6,611 bases of DNA from Sulfurimonas sp. (GCA_015663215.1 DQSP01000213.1:1-6611); one strand, 5' to 3'. Positions 1 to 6,090 are shown, counted from the first letter of the stretch. Numbers and translations are program-made. Notes: generated from the sequence alone by a model not told the origin.

Positions 1-493
1 AAAATTGATTTAATGAACTCACATCTTTTTCAAGATATAAGACCCCATAGAACTCATCATTTACAATCAAAGGTTCTTTCACTATATAGGAGTTTGAATT
101 TAAAGCACTATCACATTTTTTTTTATCTTTTATAAACCAAGACTCTTTTGTTTTATCTATCGTTCCCTTGATTTCCCTAGTATAATTTTCTTTTTTATAC
201 TCTCCAAAAAGAGAACCATCTTCGAGGTAAACTTGTATTTGGAGTATAGAACTGTTGCGTTTGAGGTATGCTAAAGAATTTTCTAAACCTTCTTTATCAA
301 GAAAAAGAATCGGTGCAATAGAGTGGTTAGCTATTAACCCTGCTTCTATCTTGCTCCCATTGATAAATGATTTTGTTTGATATGAATATGATGTAATAAG
401 GTTATAAGAAAAACCAGATGCCAAAGTCAATACAACAACTATAAAAAGAAAAAAGTATATTTGAAGTTTAAAAGGGAGGTTATTTAGCTGCAT
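1..493 (-). CDS. Membrane sensor protein with CHASE8-like periplasmic domain, N-terminal part (partial, cut by left edge)
   Basis: I translated this frame by hand: 164 codons from an ATG at 493-491 down to the window edge. Residues about 10-32 form a hydrophobic membrane segment after a short basic start. The region after it (about 45-160) looks periplasmic and resembles the CHASE8 sensor domain of YfiN/TpbB: an AGLIANHSIAPILFLD segment (51-66), a following helix (68-78), then QVYLEDGSLFGEY (87-99) and a closing strand GVLYLEKD (150-157). In this architecture a second membrane helix, HAMP and either a GGDEF or a histidine kinase domain follow, but these lie outside the window, so the output activity is unknown. 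The start is supported by AAGGAG at 499-504, five bases upstream, and by the TGATG overlap with the yfiR-like gene, which suggests translational coupling. The neighbour pairing (YfiR-like plus CHASE8) strengthens the family call. A run of nine A on the coding strand (116-124) encodes part of three lysine codons. Confidence 0.72.
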   Translation of the reverse strand, partial: MQLNNLPFKLQIYFFLFIVVVLTLASGFSYNLITSYSYQTKSFINGSKIEAGLIANHSIAPILFLDKEGLENSLAYLKRNSSILQIQVYLEDGSLFGEYKKENYTREIKGTIDKTKESWFIKDKKKCDSALNSNSYIVKEPLIVNDEFYGVLYLEKDVSSLNQF

Positions 494-1011
494 CACTTCT
501 CCTTCACAGGGTTAATAATTTTTGAAGCAGCACCAATAAGTCTATAGTTTATATTAAGTTGTGACTTTTGTAAAGCTTTTTGATTGATTGCAATTTTAAT
601 TTTATTTTCTTTTAAATAGAGTGCTAGCATGAAACCATCATATAATTTGTCTATGGAGTCGCTTACCAGTAAGGTATAGCTCAATTCTTTATGTTTGAAT
701 TTTTGGAGTAAATTCTTATCTATTTTTTCAGAGTATAGTATGTCACATTTATAAAACTCTTCTTTTTCACCTATATTAAAAACTTTTATAGGTAAGTCTT
801 TGTATTTTTTACCTTTATATAAGCCTTGTAAAGATTTGTACATATCCTTATCTTTATATATACATATTTTAAAATCTTCACTCCCTTGCCTATAAGTGAT
901 GAGCTGGCTTATTCTACTTAGGAGTACGCCCTTTAAGGTTCTTTCCTTCTCATTTGCATAAGAAAAAGTTGTAAATAAAACTAATAAACAGATATATATT
1001 AAGAATTTCAT
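493..1011 (-). CDS. YfiR-like (DUF4154) periplasmic regulatory protein
   Basis: This 172-residue protein starts with a signal peptide: basic start, hydrophobic residues 4-17 and a likely cleavage after SYA (17-19). The mature part follows the YfiR/DUF4154 pattern: FKICIY strand (47-52), LPIKVFNIG (73-81), a cysteine-containing YKCDILYS strand (87-94), YTLLVSD (112-118), then KIKIAINQKAL and a NYRLIGAASKII helix near the end (about 137-166). Cys50 and Cys89 are 39 residues apart, matching by memory the Cys71-Cys110 pair of Pseudomonas aeruginosa YfiR. That protein's second pair (Cys145-Cys152) has no counterpart here. In known systems YfiR sits in the periplasm and holds the CHASE8 domain of the cyclase YfiN inactive; redox or envelope stress releases it. 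The gene lies 8 bp after the response-regulator gene and overlaps the CHASE8 gene by one base, so all three are probably cotranscribed. Its ribosome site (AGAAAG) is weak and abuts the upstream stop codon, suggesting coupled translation. Family call is good; the exact function is inferred. Confidence 0.75.
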   Translation of the reverse strand: MKFLIYICLLVLFTTFSYANEKERTLKGVLLSRISQLITYRQGSEDFKICIYKDKDMYKSLQGLYKGKKYKDLPIKVFNIGEKEEFYKCDILYSEKIDKNLLQKFKHKELSYTLLVSDSIDKLYDGFMLALYLKENKIKIAINQKALQKSQLNINYRLIGAASKIINPVKEK

Positions 1012-1019
1012 GACTTTCT

Positions 1020-2729
1020 TTATTTTATCAACTCTGGTTTAGGCTCACCAAAGTAATAACCTTGTGCATAATCAACACCCATCTCTTTTATTATCTCATA
1101 TACTGCTTTTGAGTGTACAAACTCAGCAACTGTTTTAAAACCTATTTTTTTTGTAAAAAATAGTATTGACTCTGTAATTATCTGAGAATTTTTATTTGTT
1201 TGAATATCTTTTATATAAGCCCCATCAATTTTAATACTCTCATAGTGATGTTTTCCAAGTTGAGAGAAGTTAGAACACTCTGCACCAAAATCATCTATGC
1301 TCAGAGAGTAACCTAAGGCTGTTAGTTTACTTAAATTTTCTGTTGCGATTATATTGTTACTCATGCTTGTCTCTTCAAGTATCTCAAAAACAATTCTACT
1401 CCTGTCAATATTATATTTTGAAGAGGTTTTGTTAATAAACTCTATAAAACCACTCTCTGCTAAGTCATGATCTGTAATATTTATAGAAAACATCAAATCA
1501 TTATCTTGAAATTTTTGACAACTTTTTTCAAAAACCCTTTGTGTAATTTGATGTAAATAACCTGAGTAACGTGCTGTATTTAAAAAATGAAAAGGAGAAT
1601 ATACCTCTCCATCATGCTCAAGGCGGACAAGGGCTTCATACTTAACAATTTTTTCCGTTGCACACTCTACAATCGGTTGAAAATACACTAATATATTGTC
1701 ATGGTTTAAAGCATATGTTATTCTAGCAGTCCATGAATTATTTTTTTTTATGGATGAGATATAATCCCTAGATTCATCATAGTATTCCACACGATTACGT
1801 GATACTTCTCTAGCTTTTCTGAGTGCAAGCTCTGCTTTTTGAATTATATTACCAAGTTGGTAGTTTACTATTCCTATACTCACACTGATATACAATGACA
1901 AGTCACCAAGTTCAAAAGGAAAGTTGTCGAGAAGTGCTTTGATAGTTCCAACTTCATCTTCTAATAAATCTGTGTCAGTAGACTGCATTAAAATAGCGAA
2001 TAAGTCAGATTCTAACCTATACAGAGTCATGTCTTTTCTTAACACTCTTGATATAATTTGGCTCATATGTATTAATATTTCATCACCTATATCAAATCCA
2101 TATGCATCATTTAAGAGTGAGAACCTATCAATATCTATAAGCATTAATGTTTGAGGTTTTGTAGAGTCTAAGTCATACGTCAACTTTGTTCTATTGGGTA
2201 AAGAGGTGAGTTGGTCTGTTGTTAGCAAAGTATACATCTCACTCTTTTTATTGAGTAGTTCTAAGAGTTGTGAATATTGCACTAATGCTGTTCTAATTGT
2301 TGTATATAACTTGTCTGTAGTTAACTCTGTTTTTTCTTTATAGTCATTTATATCATAATTATCAATCACATAACGTTCAGGGGCTTCACCAGGTTGCCCT
2401 GTTCTTATAATAATCCGACTCATATCGTTGTGTAAGTCATTACGAATAAACTTTACGATATCTAAACCTGAGTTATTTGTTTCCATAACTACATCCAGTA
2501 AAACAACTGCTATATCTTTATGTAGAGGTAAGACTTCCCTTGCCTCTTTTTCACTATATATAGAGATAAATTCTATTTTTTTGTTGTTATATTTAAAGGA
2601 CTTCAGTGCAAGTTTTGTAAAAGCATGTACTTCTTGATCATCATCAATAATTACTATTTTAAATAGTTCATGGAGTTGTGACTTATCTTCTACAATTTCT
2701 GGAGCAAATATTAATTCATCATTATTCAT
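1020..2729 (-). CDS. Response regulator with degenerate GGDEF and intact EAL domain, probable c-di-GMP phosphodiesterase
   Basis: This 569-residue cytoplasmic protein has three domains. Residues about 22-150 are a receiver: acidic pocket Asp29-Asp30, phosphoacceptor Asp79 (VVLLDVVME), Thr110 and lysines 131/133 in NDYKEKTEL. It is the long receiver type that carries RTGQPGEAPE and DINDYK. Residues about 166-318 are a GGDEF fold (LTSLPNR at 174-180, IDIDRF at 198-203), but the signature reads ESDLF (240-244) and no RxxD inhibitory site stands at the usual spacing, so cyclase activity is unlikely. Residues about 330-565 are an EAL domain with the expected catalytic and metal positions: EAL at 365-367, Asn417, Glu449, Asp479-Asp480, Lys500, Glu536 and Gln556. 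The likely reaction is hydrolysis of c-di-GMP to pGpG, controlled by phosphorylation of Asp79, possibly with GTP binding to the dead GGDEF domain. It is the first gene of a three-gene operon with the YfiR-like and CHASE8 genes. The start has a weak TAGG at 2737-2740 upstream. Confidence 0.88.
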   Translation of the reverse strand: MNNDELIFAPEIVEDKSQLHELFKIVIIDDDQEVHAFTKLALKSFKYNNKKIEFISIYSEKEAREVLPLHKDIAVVLLDVVMETNNSGLDIVKFIRNDLHNDMSRIIIRTGQPGEAPERYVIDNYDINDYKEKTELTTDKLYTTIRTALVQYSQLLELLNKKSEMYTLLTTDQLTSLPNRTKLTYDLDSTKPQTLMLIDIDRFSLLNDAYGFDIGDEILIHMSQIISRVLRKDMTLYRLESDLFAILMQSTDTDLLEDEVGTIKALLDNFPFELGDLSLYISVSIGIVNYQLGNIIQKAELALRKAREVSRNRVEYYDESRDYISSIKKNNSWTARITYALNHDNILVYFQPIVECATEKIVKYEALVRLEHDGEVYSPFHFLNTARYSGYLHQITQRVFEKSCQKFQDNDLMFSINITDHDLAESGFIEFINKTSSKYNIDRSRIVFEILEETSMSNNIIATENLSKLTALGYSLSIDDFGAECSNFSQLGKHHYESIKIDGAYIKDIQTNKNSQIITESILFFTKKIGFKTVAEFVHSKAVYEIIKEMGVDYAQGYYFGEPKPELIK

Positions 2730-2756
2730 ATAAAGACCTATTATTAATCTAGTTAT

Positions 2757-2762
2757 ATTATA
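2757..2762 (-). promoter_or_regulatory. Candidate -10 box of the minus-strand signalling operon
   Basis: On the minus strand this reads TATAAT, the sigma-70 -10 consensus. It would give a start of transcription near 2750 and a leader of about 20 bases before the response-regulator ATG. No TTGACA-like -35 lies 17 bp upstream; that position reads AGGAGG instead. Weak or absent -35 boxes are usual for housekeeping promoters in Helicobacter and Campylobacter, so the box is plausible, but AT-rich DNA makes such hexamers common. Confidence 0.45.
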
Positions 2763-2862
2763 CAGAGGTTTTTATTTACCCTCCTTAAAGTAAAATAATA
2801 ATTTAAAATACAACTTGATACATATAGACTAAACTTTTCTAACTATATTTTATAAGGACACA

Positions 2863-2883
2863 CTTGACATTGTTACACTCAAT
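2863..2883. promoter_or_regulatory. HAIR-like inverted repeat, candidate HspR operator over the grpE promoter
   Basis: The site reads CTTGACA, seven bases, ACTCAAT. The HspR-associated inverted repeat first defined in Streptomyces is CTTGAGT-N7-ACTCAAG, so 11 of 14 defined positions match with the exact spacer length. The left half contains the -35 hexamer and the right half ends four bases before the -10, so a bound repressor would block RNA polymerase. HspR represses chaperone operons, including the one with grpE and dnaK, in Helicobacter pylori and Campylobacter jejuni. A nested ACATTG-N7-CAATGT palindrome (2867-2885) is an alternative reading of the symmetry. No CIRCE (HrcA) site is seen. 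Confidence 0.55.
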
Positions 2884-2892
2884 GTGTATAAT
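2864..2892 (+). promoter_or_regulatory. Consensus sigma-70 promoter of grpE (and probably dnaK)
   Basis: TTGACA at 2864-2869 and TATAAT at 2887-2892 are both exact consensus hexamers with an optimal 17-bp spacer. Transcription should begin near 2898-2900, leaving a leader of about 30 bases before the grpE ATG at 2931. This strength suits a heat-shock operon held by a repressor, and an HspR-like operator overlaps it. Expression of dnaK may come from this promoter by readthrough. Confidence 0.85.
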
Positions 2893-2910
2893 ACCCCTAT
2901 CTTTTAAATG

Positions 2911-2917
2911 AAAGGAG
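2911..2917 (+). promoter_or_regulatory. grpE ribosome binding site with long spacer
   Basis: AAAGGAG is a strong Shine-Dalgarno sequence, but 13 bases separate it from the ATG at 2931, longer than the usual 5-9. No ATG, GTG or TTG in frame stands closer to it; only an ATT (2928-2930) directly before the ATG could be an unusual alternative start. The ATG is kept because the protein then begins with the usual short acidic GrpE tail. Confidence 0.6.
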
Positions 2918-2930
2918 TTATTTAACAATT

Positions 2931-3494
2931 ATGTCTAACGAAGAATTACAAGACGAAACCCCTATAAATGAGGAAATAGTCATAGAAAACGAAGAGATTG
3001 TCACAGATGAAGCAGAGGCTGAAGCAGAAGCAGTTGAAAATGAATTTGAACTTTTAGAAGCTGAATTAATCGCACTAAAAGATAAATATGCTCGTGTTCA
3101 TGCTGACTTTGATAATATCAAAAAAAGACTTGAACGCGAAAAGTATACGGCAGTTGAATATGCAAATGAAAAATTTGCAAAAGATATGATTCCTGTACTT
3201 GATGCACTTGACGGTGCGATGAAGTCTATTGAAGGCGATACTGATAAAGCAGAACTCTTTGACAAACTTAAAGAGGGAATTGAGCTTACTCATAAGTCAT
3301 TTTTAACACAACTTGATAAACATGGTGTAACATTAGTAAGTCACGATGAACCTTTTGATCCTAACATTCACAATGCTATTCAAGCAGTAGATAGTGAGGA
3401 TGTTGAGTCAGGACAGATAGTTCAAACTTTTCAAACTGGATACAAATATAAAAATCGCCCACTTCGTGAAGCGATGGTAATCGTGGCAAACTAA
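2931..3494 (+). CDS. grpE: GrpE, nucleotide-exchange factor of DnaK
   Basis: GrpE speeds release of ADP from DnaK and so resets the Hsp70 cycle; it works as a dimer in the cytoplasm. The 187-residue length fits the family. Residues 1-38 are a very acidic, disordered tail with an alternating Glu-Ala run (about 28-35). Residues about 38-90 form the long coiled-coil helix, including DKYARVHADFDNIKKRLERE (50-69), the most conserved part of that helix. Residues 90-130 form the four-helix dimer region. The C-terminal beta domain carries the GrpE signature, from FDPNIHNAIQ (about 142-151) to GYKYKNRPLREAMVIV near the end, which contacts the DnaK ATPase lobe. The gene is first in an operon with dnaK, 117 bp downstream, and stands behind a consensus promoter overlapped by a HspR-like operator. 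hrcA, usually directly upstream in related genera, is absent here. Confidence 0.97.
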   Translation: MSNEELQDETPINEEIVIENEEIVTDEAEAEAEAVENEFELLEAELIALKDKYARVHADFDNIKKRLEREKYTAVEYANEKFAKDMIPVLDALDGAMKSIEGDTDKAELFDKLKEGIELTHKSFLTQLDKHGVTLVSHDEPFDPNIHNAIQAVDSEDVESGQIVQTFQTGYKYKNRPLREAMVIVAN

Positions 3495-3522
3495 TTAGCC
3501 ACAACAAAAACAATCTTTTTTA

Positions 3523-3546
3523 CTTGAGCAACCTAGGTAGCTCAAG
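3523..3546. repeat. Perfect inverted repeat (hairpin) in the grpE-dnaK gap
   Basis: CTTGAGC (3523-3529) and GCTCAAG (3540-3546) are perfect 7-bp arms. The 10-base centre contains a further palindrome, ACCTAGGT (3531-3538), so the RNA could fold into one long stem with a single A-A mismatch. No U-run follows on either strand (a T-run precedes it on the plus strand), so it is not an ordinary intrinsic terminator. It may be an mRNA processing or stability element that separates grpE from dnaK expression, or a protein site: its halves resemble HspR half-sites but with three extra central bases. Confidence 0.6.
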
Positions 3547-3585
3547 AGAGAAGCCAAAGAGTGTATACTTGCACTGTTTAAAAAA

Positions 3586-3591
3586 TATAAT
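3586..3591 (+). promoter_or_regulatory. Candidate second -10 box ahead of dnaK
   Basis: TATAAT lies 20 bases before the dnaK ATG, inside an AT-rich stretch, after the intercistronic hairpin. A transcript from it would begin near 3598, leaving about 14 bases of leader with the AAGGAAA ribosome site (3601-3607). No -35 match lies at 16-18 bp, so it is only a possible extra promoter raising DnaK over GrpE. Confidence 0.3.
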
Positions 3592-3611
3592 TTAATTTAC
3601 AAGGAAATGAT

Positions 3612-5498
3612 ATGAGTAAAGTAATAGGAATAGATTTAGGAACAACAAATAGCTGTGTAGCAGTTTATGAGGGTGGTGAAGCAAAAATTATCCCAAATGC
3701 AGAGGGTAAAAATACAACTCCGTCAGTTATAGCATTTACAGATAAAGGTGATGTTCTTGTTGGAGATCCAGCAAAACGCCAAGCGATAACAAACCCAGAG
3801 AAGACTATTAGTTCTATTAAGAGAATTATGGGTCTAATGATGAACGAAGAGAATGCAAAAGCAGCTCACGATAAAGTAACTTATAATATTGTAGATAAAG
3901 ATGGTGCTGCTTGTGTTGATGTAGCTGGTAAAGTTTACACTCCACAAGAAATTTCAGCAAAAATTCTTGCAAAACTAAAAGAGGATGCTGAAGCCTACAT
4001 CGGTTCAACTGTAACTGACGCTGTTATTACAGTTCCTGCATACTTCAATGATGCACAACGTAAGGCTACAAAAGATGCAGGTACAATTGCAGGTCTTAAT
4101 GTTCTTCGTATCATTAATGAACCAACGGCTTCTGCACTTGCTTATGGTTTAGAAAGTAAATCTGAAGAGAATGTACTTGTTTATGACCTTGGTGGTGGTA
4201 CATTTGATGTTACAGTTCTTGAGATCTCTGATGGTACTTTTGAAGTTCTTTCAACTGATGGTAATGCATTTTTAGGTGGAGATGATTTTGATAATAAAAT
4301 CGTTGATTTCTTAAATGATGAGTTTAAAAACTCTCACGGTATCGAGCTTAAAAATGATAAAATGGCTCTACAGCGCCTCAAAGATTCTGCTGAAGCAGCT
4401 AAAAAAGAGTTAAGTTCTGCAACTGAGACAGAAATCAACCTACCATTTATCACGATGACAGAAGCTGGTCCACAGCACCTTGTTGTAAAACTAACTCGTG
4501 CTAAATTTGAGGGTATGATTGCTGATTTAGTTGACGAGACTATTGATCACATCAAAACTGCAATGAGCGAGTCTGATTTAGACAACAATGAGATCAAAGA
4601 GATTATCATGGTTGGTGGATCTACTCGTGTTCCAATGGCTCAAGAGGCTGTTTCTAAATACTTCGGTGGTAAAGACTTAAACAAAGGTGTAAACCCTGAT
4701 GAAGTTGTTGCTGCAGGTGCTGCTATTCAAGGTGGAGTTTTAAGAGGTGATGTTAAAGATGTTCTTCTTCTTGATGTTACTCCTCTAAGCCTTGGTATTG
4801 AGACTTTAGGTGGTGTTATGACTAAGATTATCGAAAAAGGAACTACAATTCCTGTTAAGAAATCTCAAGTTTTCTCAACTGCTGAAGATAACCAACCAGC
4901 TGTGAGTATCTCTGTTGGTCAAGGTGAGCGTGAGTTTATGAAAGATAACAAGTCTCTTGGTCTTTTTGAGCTAGGTGACATTCCAGCAGCTCCACGTGGT
5001 GTGCCACAAATTGAAGTAACTTTTGACATCGATGCAAATGGTATACTTACTGTTTCTTCAGAAGACAAAGGAACTGGTAAAAAACAATCAATCACTATCT
5101 CTGGAAGTTCTGGACTAAGTGAAGAAGAGATTAACAAAATGATTCAAGATGCAGAAGAGAACAAGGCTGCTGATACAGAGCGTAAAGAGTTAGTTGATCT
5201 TAAAAATCAAGCTGATGCTCTCATTGTTCAGACTGAAAAGTCTATGACAGACATGGGTGATGATCTTGATGCAGAAGAAAAAGCTAAAATCGAAACTGCA
5301 ATAGTAGAGCTTAAAGATGTACTTAAAGATGAAGCTGCGACAAAAGAGAAAATTGAAGAGAAAGTAAAAGCACTTACAGAAGCTGCTCATAAAATGGCAG
5401 AAGAGATGTACAAGAAAGAACAAGACCCAGAAAAAGCGGAAGCTGATGCTAAGAAAAAGAAGGAAGACGAAGACGTAATTGATGCAGAGATTGAATAA
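3612..5498 (+). CDS. dnaK: DnaK, Hsp70 molecular chaperone
   Basis: DnaK binds exposed hydrophobic peptides in an ATP-dependent cycle with DnaJ and GrpE, in the cytoplasm. The 628-residue protein is full length for the family. The nucleotide-binding domain (1-382) shows the three Hsp70 signatures: [10 protein letters not shown] (5-14), [11 protein letters not shown] (192-202) with Thr197 at the autophosphorylation position, and VGGSTRVP (334-341). The linker VLLLD (384-388) joins it to the beta-sandwich peptide-binding domain (about 389-500), followed by the helical lid (about 500-600) and a Lys/Glu-rich tail ending EDVIDAEIE, a little shorter than the Escherichia coli tail. AAGGAAA at 3601-3607 supports the start. 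The gene follows grpE by 117 bp and is probably cotranscribed with it; dnaJ is not adjacent. Nothing looks broken or foreign. Confidence 0.99.
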   Translation: MSKVIGIDLGTTNSCVAVYEGGEAKIIPNAEGKNTTPSVIAFTDKGDVLVGDPAKRQAITNPEKTISSIKRIMGLMMNEENAKAAHDKVTYNIVDKDGAACVDVAGKVYTPQEISAKILAKLKEDAEAYIGSTVTDAVITVPAYFNDAQRKATKDAGTIAGLNVLRIINEPTASALAYGLESKSEENVLVYDLGGGTFDVTVLEISDGTFEVLSTDGNAFLGGDDFDNKIVDFLNDEFKNSHGIELKNDKMALQRLKDSAEAAKKELSSATETEINLPFITMTEAGPQHLVVKLTRAKFEGMIADLVDETIDHIKTAMSESDLDNNEIKEIIMVGGSTRVPMAQEAVSKYFGGKDLNKGVNPDEVVAAGAAIQGGVLRGDVKDVLLLDVTPLSLGIETLGGVMTKIIEKGTTIPVKKSQVFSTAEDNQPAVSISVGQGEREFMKDNKSLGLFELGDIPAAPRGVPQIEVTFDIDANGILTVSSEDKGTGKKQSITISGSSGLSEEEINKMIQDAEENKAADTERKELVDLKNQADALIVQTEKSMTDMGDDLDAEEKAKIETAIVELKDVLKDEAATKEKIEEKVKALTEAAHKMAEEMYKKEQDPEKAEADAKKKKEDEDVIDAEIE

Positions 5499-5508
5499 TC
5501 TCAGCATC
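5481..5508 (+). terminator. Stem-loop spanning the dnaK stop codon, possible terminator
   Basis: GATGC (5481-5485) pairs with GCATC (5504-5508) and GAGATT (5487-5492) with AATCTC (5497-5502), with one A-A mismatch between the two blocks and a GAAT loop. The stem covers the last dnaK codons and its TAA. It is not followed at once by a U-run; the nearest T-rich stretch is at about 5529-5535. It may be a Rho-assisted or weak terminator, or a 3'-end protecting structure. Confidence 0.45.
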
Positions 5509-5537
5509 GTACTAGTACTCATTTAACTTATTTTTAG

Positions 5538-5543
5538 TACAAT
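5538..5543 (+). promoter_or_regulatory. Candidate -10 box of the thioredoxin-fold gene
   Basis: TACAAT matches five of six bases of the -10 consensus and follows a T-rich run, as is typical of Campylobacterota promoters lacking a -35. Transcription would start near 5549-5551, inside the left arm of the inverted repeat that follows, leaving a leader of about 22 bases. Confidence 0.4.
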
Positions 5544-5573
5544 ATAGAGATACACTTACAAAGGTATCTCTAT
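5544..5573. repeat. 10-bp inverted repeat covering the thioredoxin-fold gene start
   Basis: ATAGAGATAC (5544-5553) and GTATCTCTAT (5564-5573) are perfect complementary arms around a 10-base centre. The right arm includes the first two bases of the ATG (5572-5574) and the last base of the AAAGG ribosome site (5560-5564). In RNA the start codon would be buried in the stem; as DNA it would be an operator just downstream of the candidate -10 box. Either use would regulate the gene. Confidence 0.6.
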
Positions 5574-6069
5574 GTTACAAAAAATCAAACACTACTTCAA
5601 AGAACTCCTCTTTTTTACCCTTTTCATTACTATTTTTGCTAATGGACTTAGTCTTTATAAAGCACAAGAACTTAACCGTAGTGACTTAAATTTAAAACCC
5701 ACAAAACTCATCGACAACACTCTATATACTCCAAACAGAGATAAACCCCTTATGGTACATGTATGGGCTACTTGGTGTCCTGTATGTAAGGTAGAAGCAG
5801 ATAATATTGATAGAATCTCAAAATATTATGAAGTTATTACCATAGCTACAAACTCTGGAACTGATTATGAGATACATAAATACCTACAAGATAATGACTT
5901 AAAGTATAGAGTTATCAATGACACTGAAAATATACTAAGTGATAATTTAAATGTACATGTTTTACCTACTACACTTATTTACGATAAAAATCAAAAGTTA
6001 GTATTTTCAGAAGTTGGGTATACAAGTAGTTTTGGATTGTTTATAAGAATGTTATGGGTTTCGTTTTAG
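5572..6069 (+). CDS. Membrane-anchored thioredoxin-fold disulfide oxidoreductase (TlpA/ScsD-like)
   Basis: This 165-residue protein has a basic start and one hydrophobic segment (about 12-28) that would anchor it in the inner membrane with the rest in the periplasm. The thioredoxin fold begins near 60 with MVHVWATWCPVC; the redox pair is Cys69 and Cys72, and Pro132 in HVLPTT is the expected cis-proline facing the active site. The ending GYTSSFGLFIRMLW (149-162) is typical of the protein disulfide oxidoreductases related to ScsD. The expected role is thiol-disulfide exchange on exported proteins, either as a reductant (TlpA/CcmG type, cytochrome c maturation) or in copper/oxidative stress defence (ScsD type); the sequence does not decide. 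No partner such as DsbD or ScsB is in view. AAAGG at 5560-5564, seven bases upstream, supports the start. The gene is probably monocistronic and faces a gene on the other strand. Confidence 0.85.
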   Translation: MLQKIKHYFKELLFFTLFITIFANGLSLYKAQELNRSDLNLKPTKLIDNTLYTPNRDKPLMVHVWATWCPVCKVEADNIDRISKYYEVITIATNSGTDYEIHKYLQDNDLKYRVINDTENILSDNLNVHVLPTTLIYDKNQKLVFSEVGYTSSFGLFIRMLWVSF

Positions 6070-6090
6070 TGGAGTAAGATATATAAAAGT

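Noticed and set aside
1924..2637. Two plus-strand open frames within the response-regulator gene
   Set aside because: Both lie opposite conserved receiver and GGDEF codons and have Ser/Ile-rich shadow composition.
2780..2787. AAGGAGGG on the minus strand, a full Shine-Dalgarno match, as a sign of a small gene
   Set aside because: No start codon with an open frame follows at a usable distance (the next bases are TAAATAA), and it lies upstream of the candidate promoter.
2873..2880. TTACACTC as a CIRCE (HrcA) half-site
   Set aside because: It lacks the G of TTAGCACTC and no GAGTGCTAA half follows at nine bases; the HAIR reading fits far better.
3075..3293. Minus-strand open frame inside grpE
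   Set aside because: Shadow of the clearly conserved grpE coding frame with no family resemblance.
5509..5518. GTACTAGTAC palindrome after dnaK as a terminator
   Set aside because: As RNA it can form only about three base pairs around a four-base loop, too weak; the stem across the dnaK stop is stronger.
5190..5522. Minus-strand 110-codon open frame opposite the 3' end of dnaK, rich in Phe and Cys
   Set aside because: It is antisense to the Lys/Glu-rich dnaK tail; the Phe/Leu/Cys-rich composition is what reverse-reading such codons gives. No ribosome site or promoter supports it.
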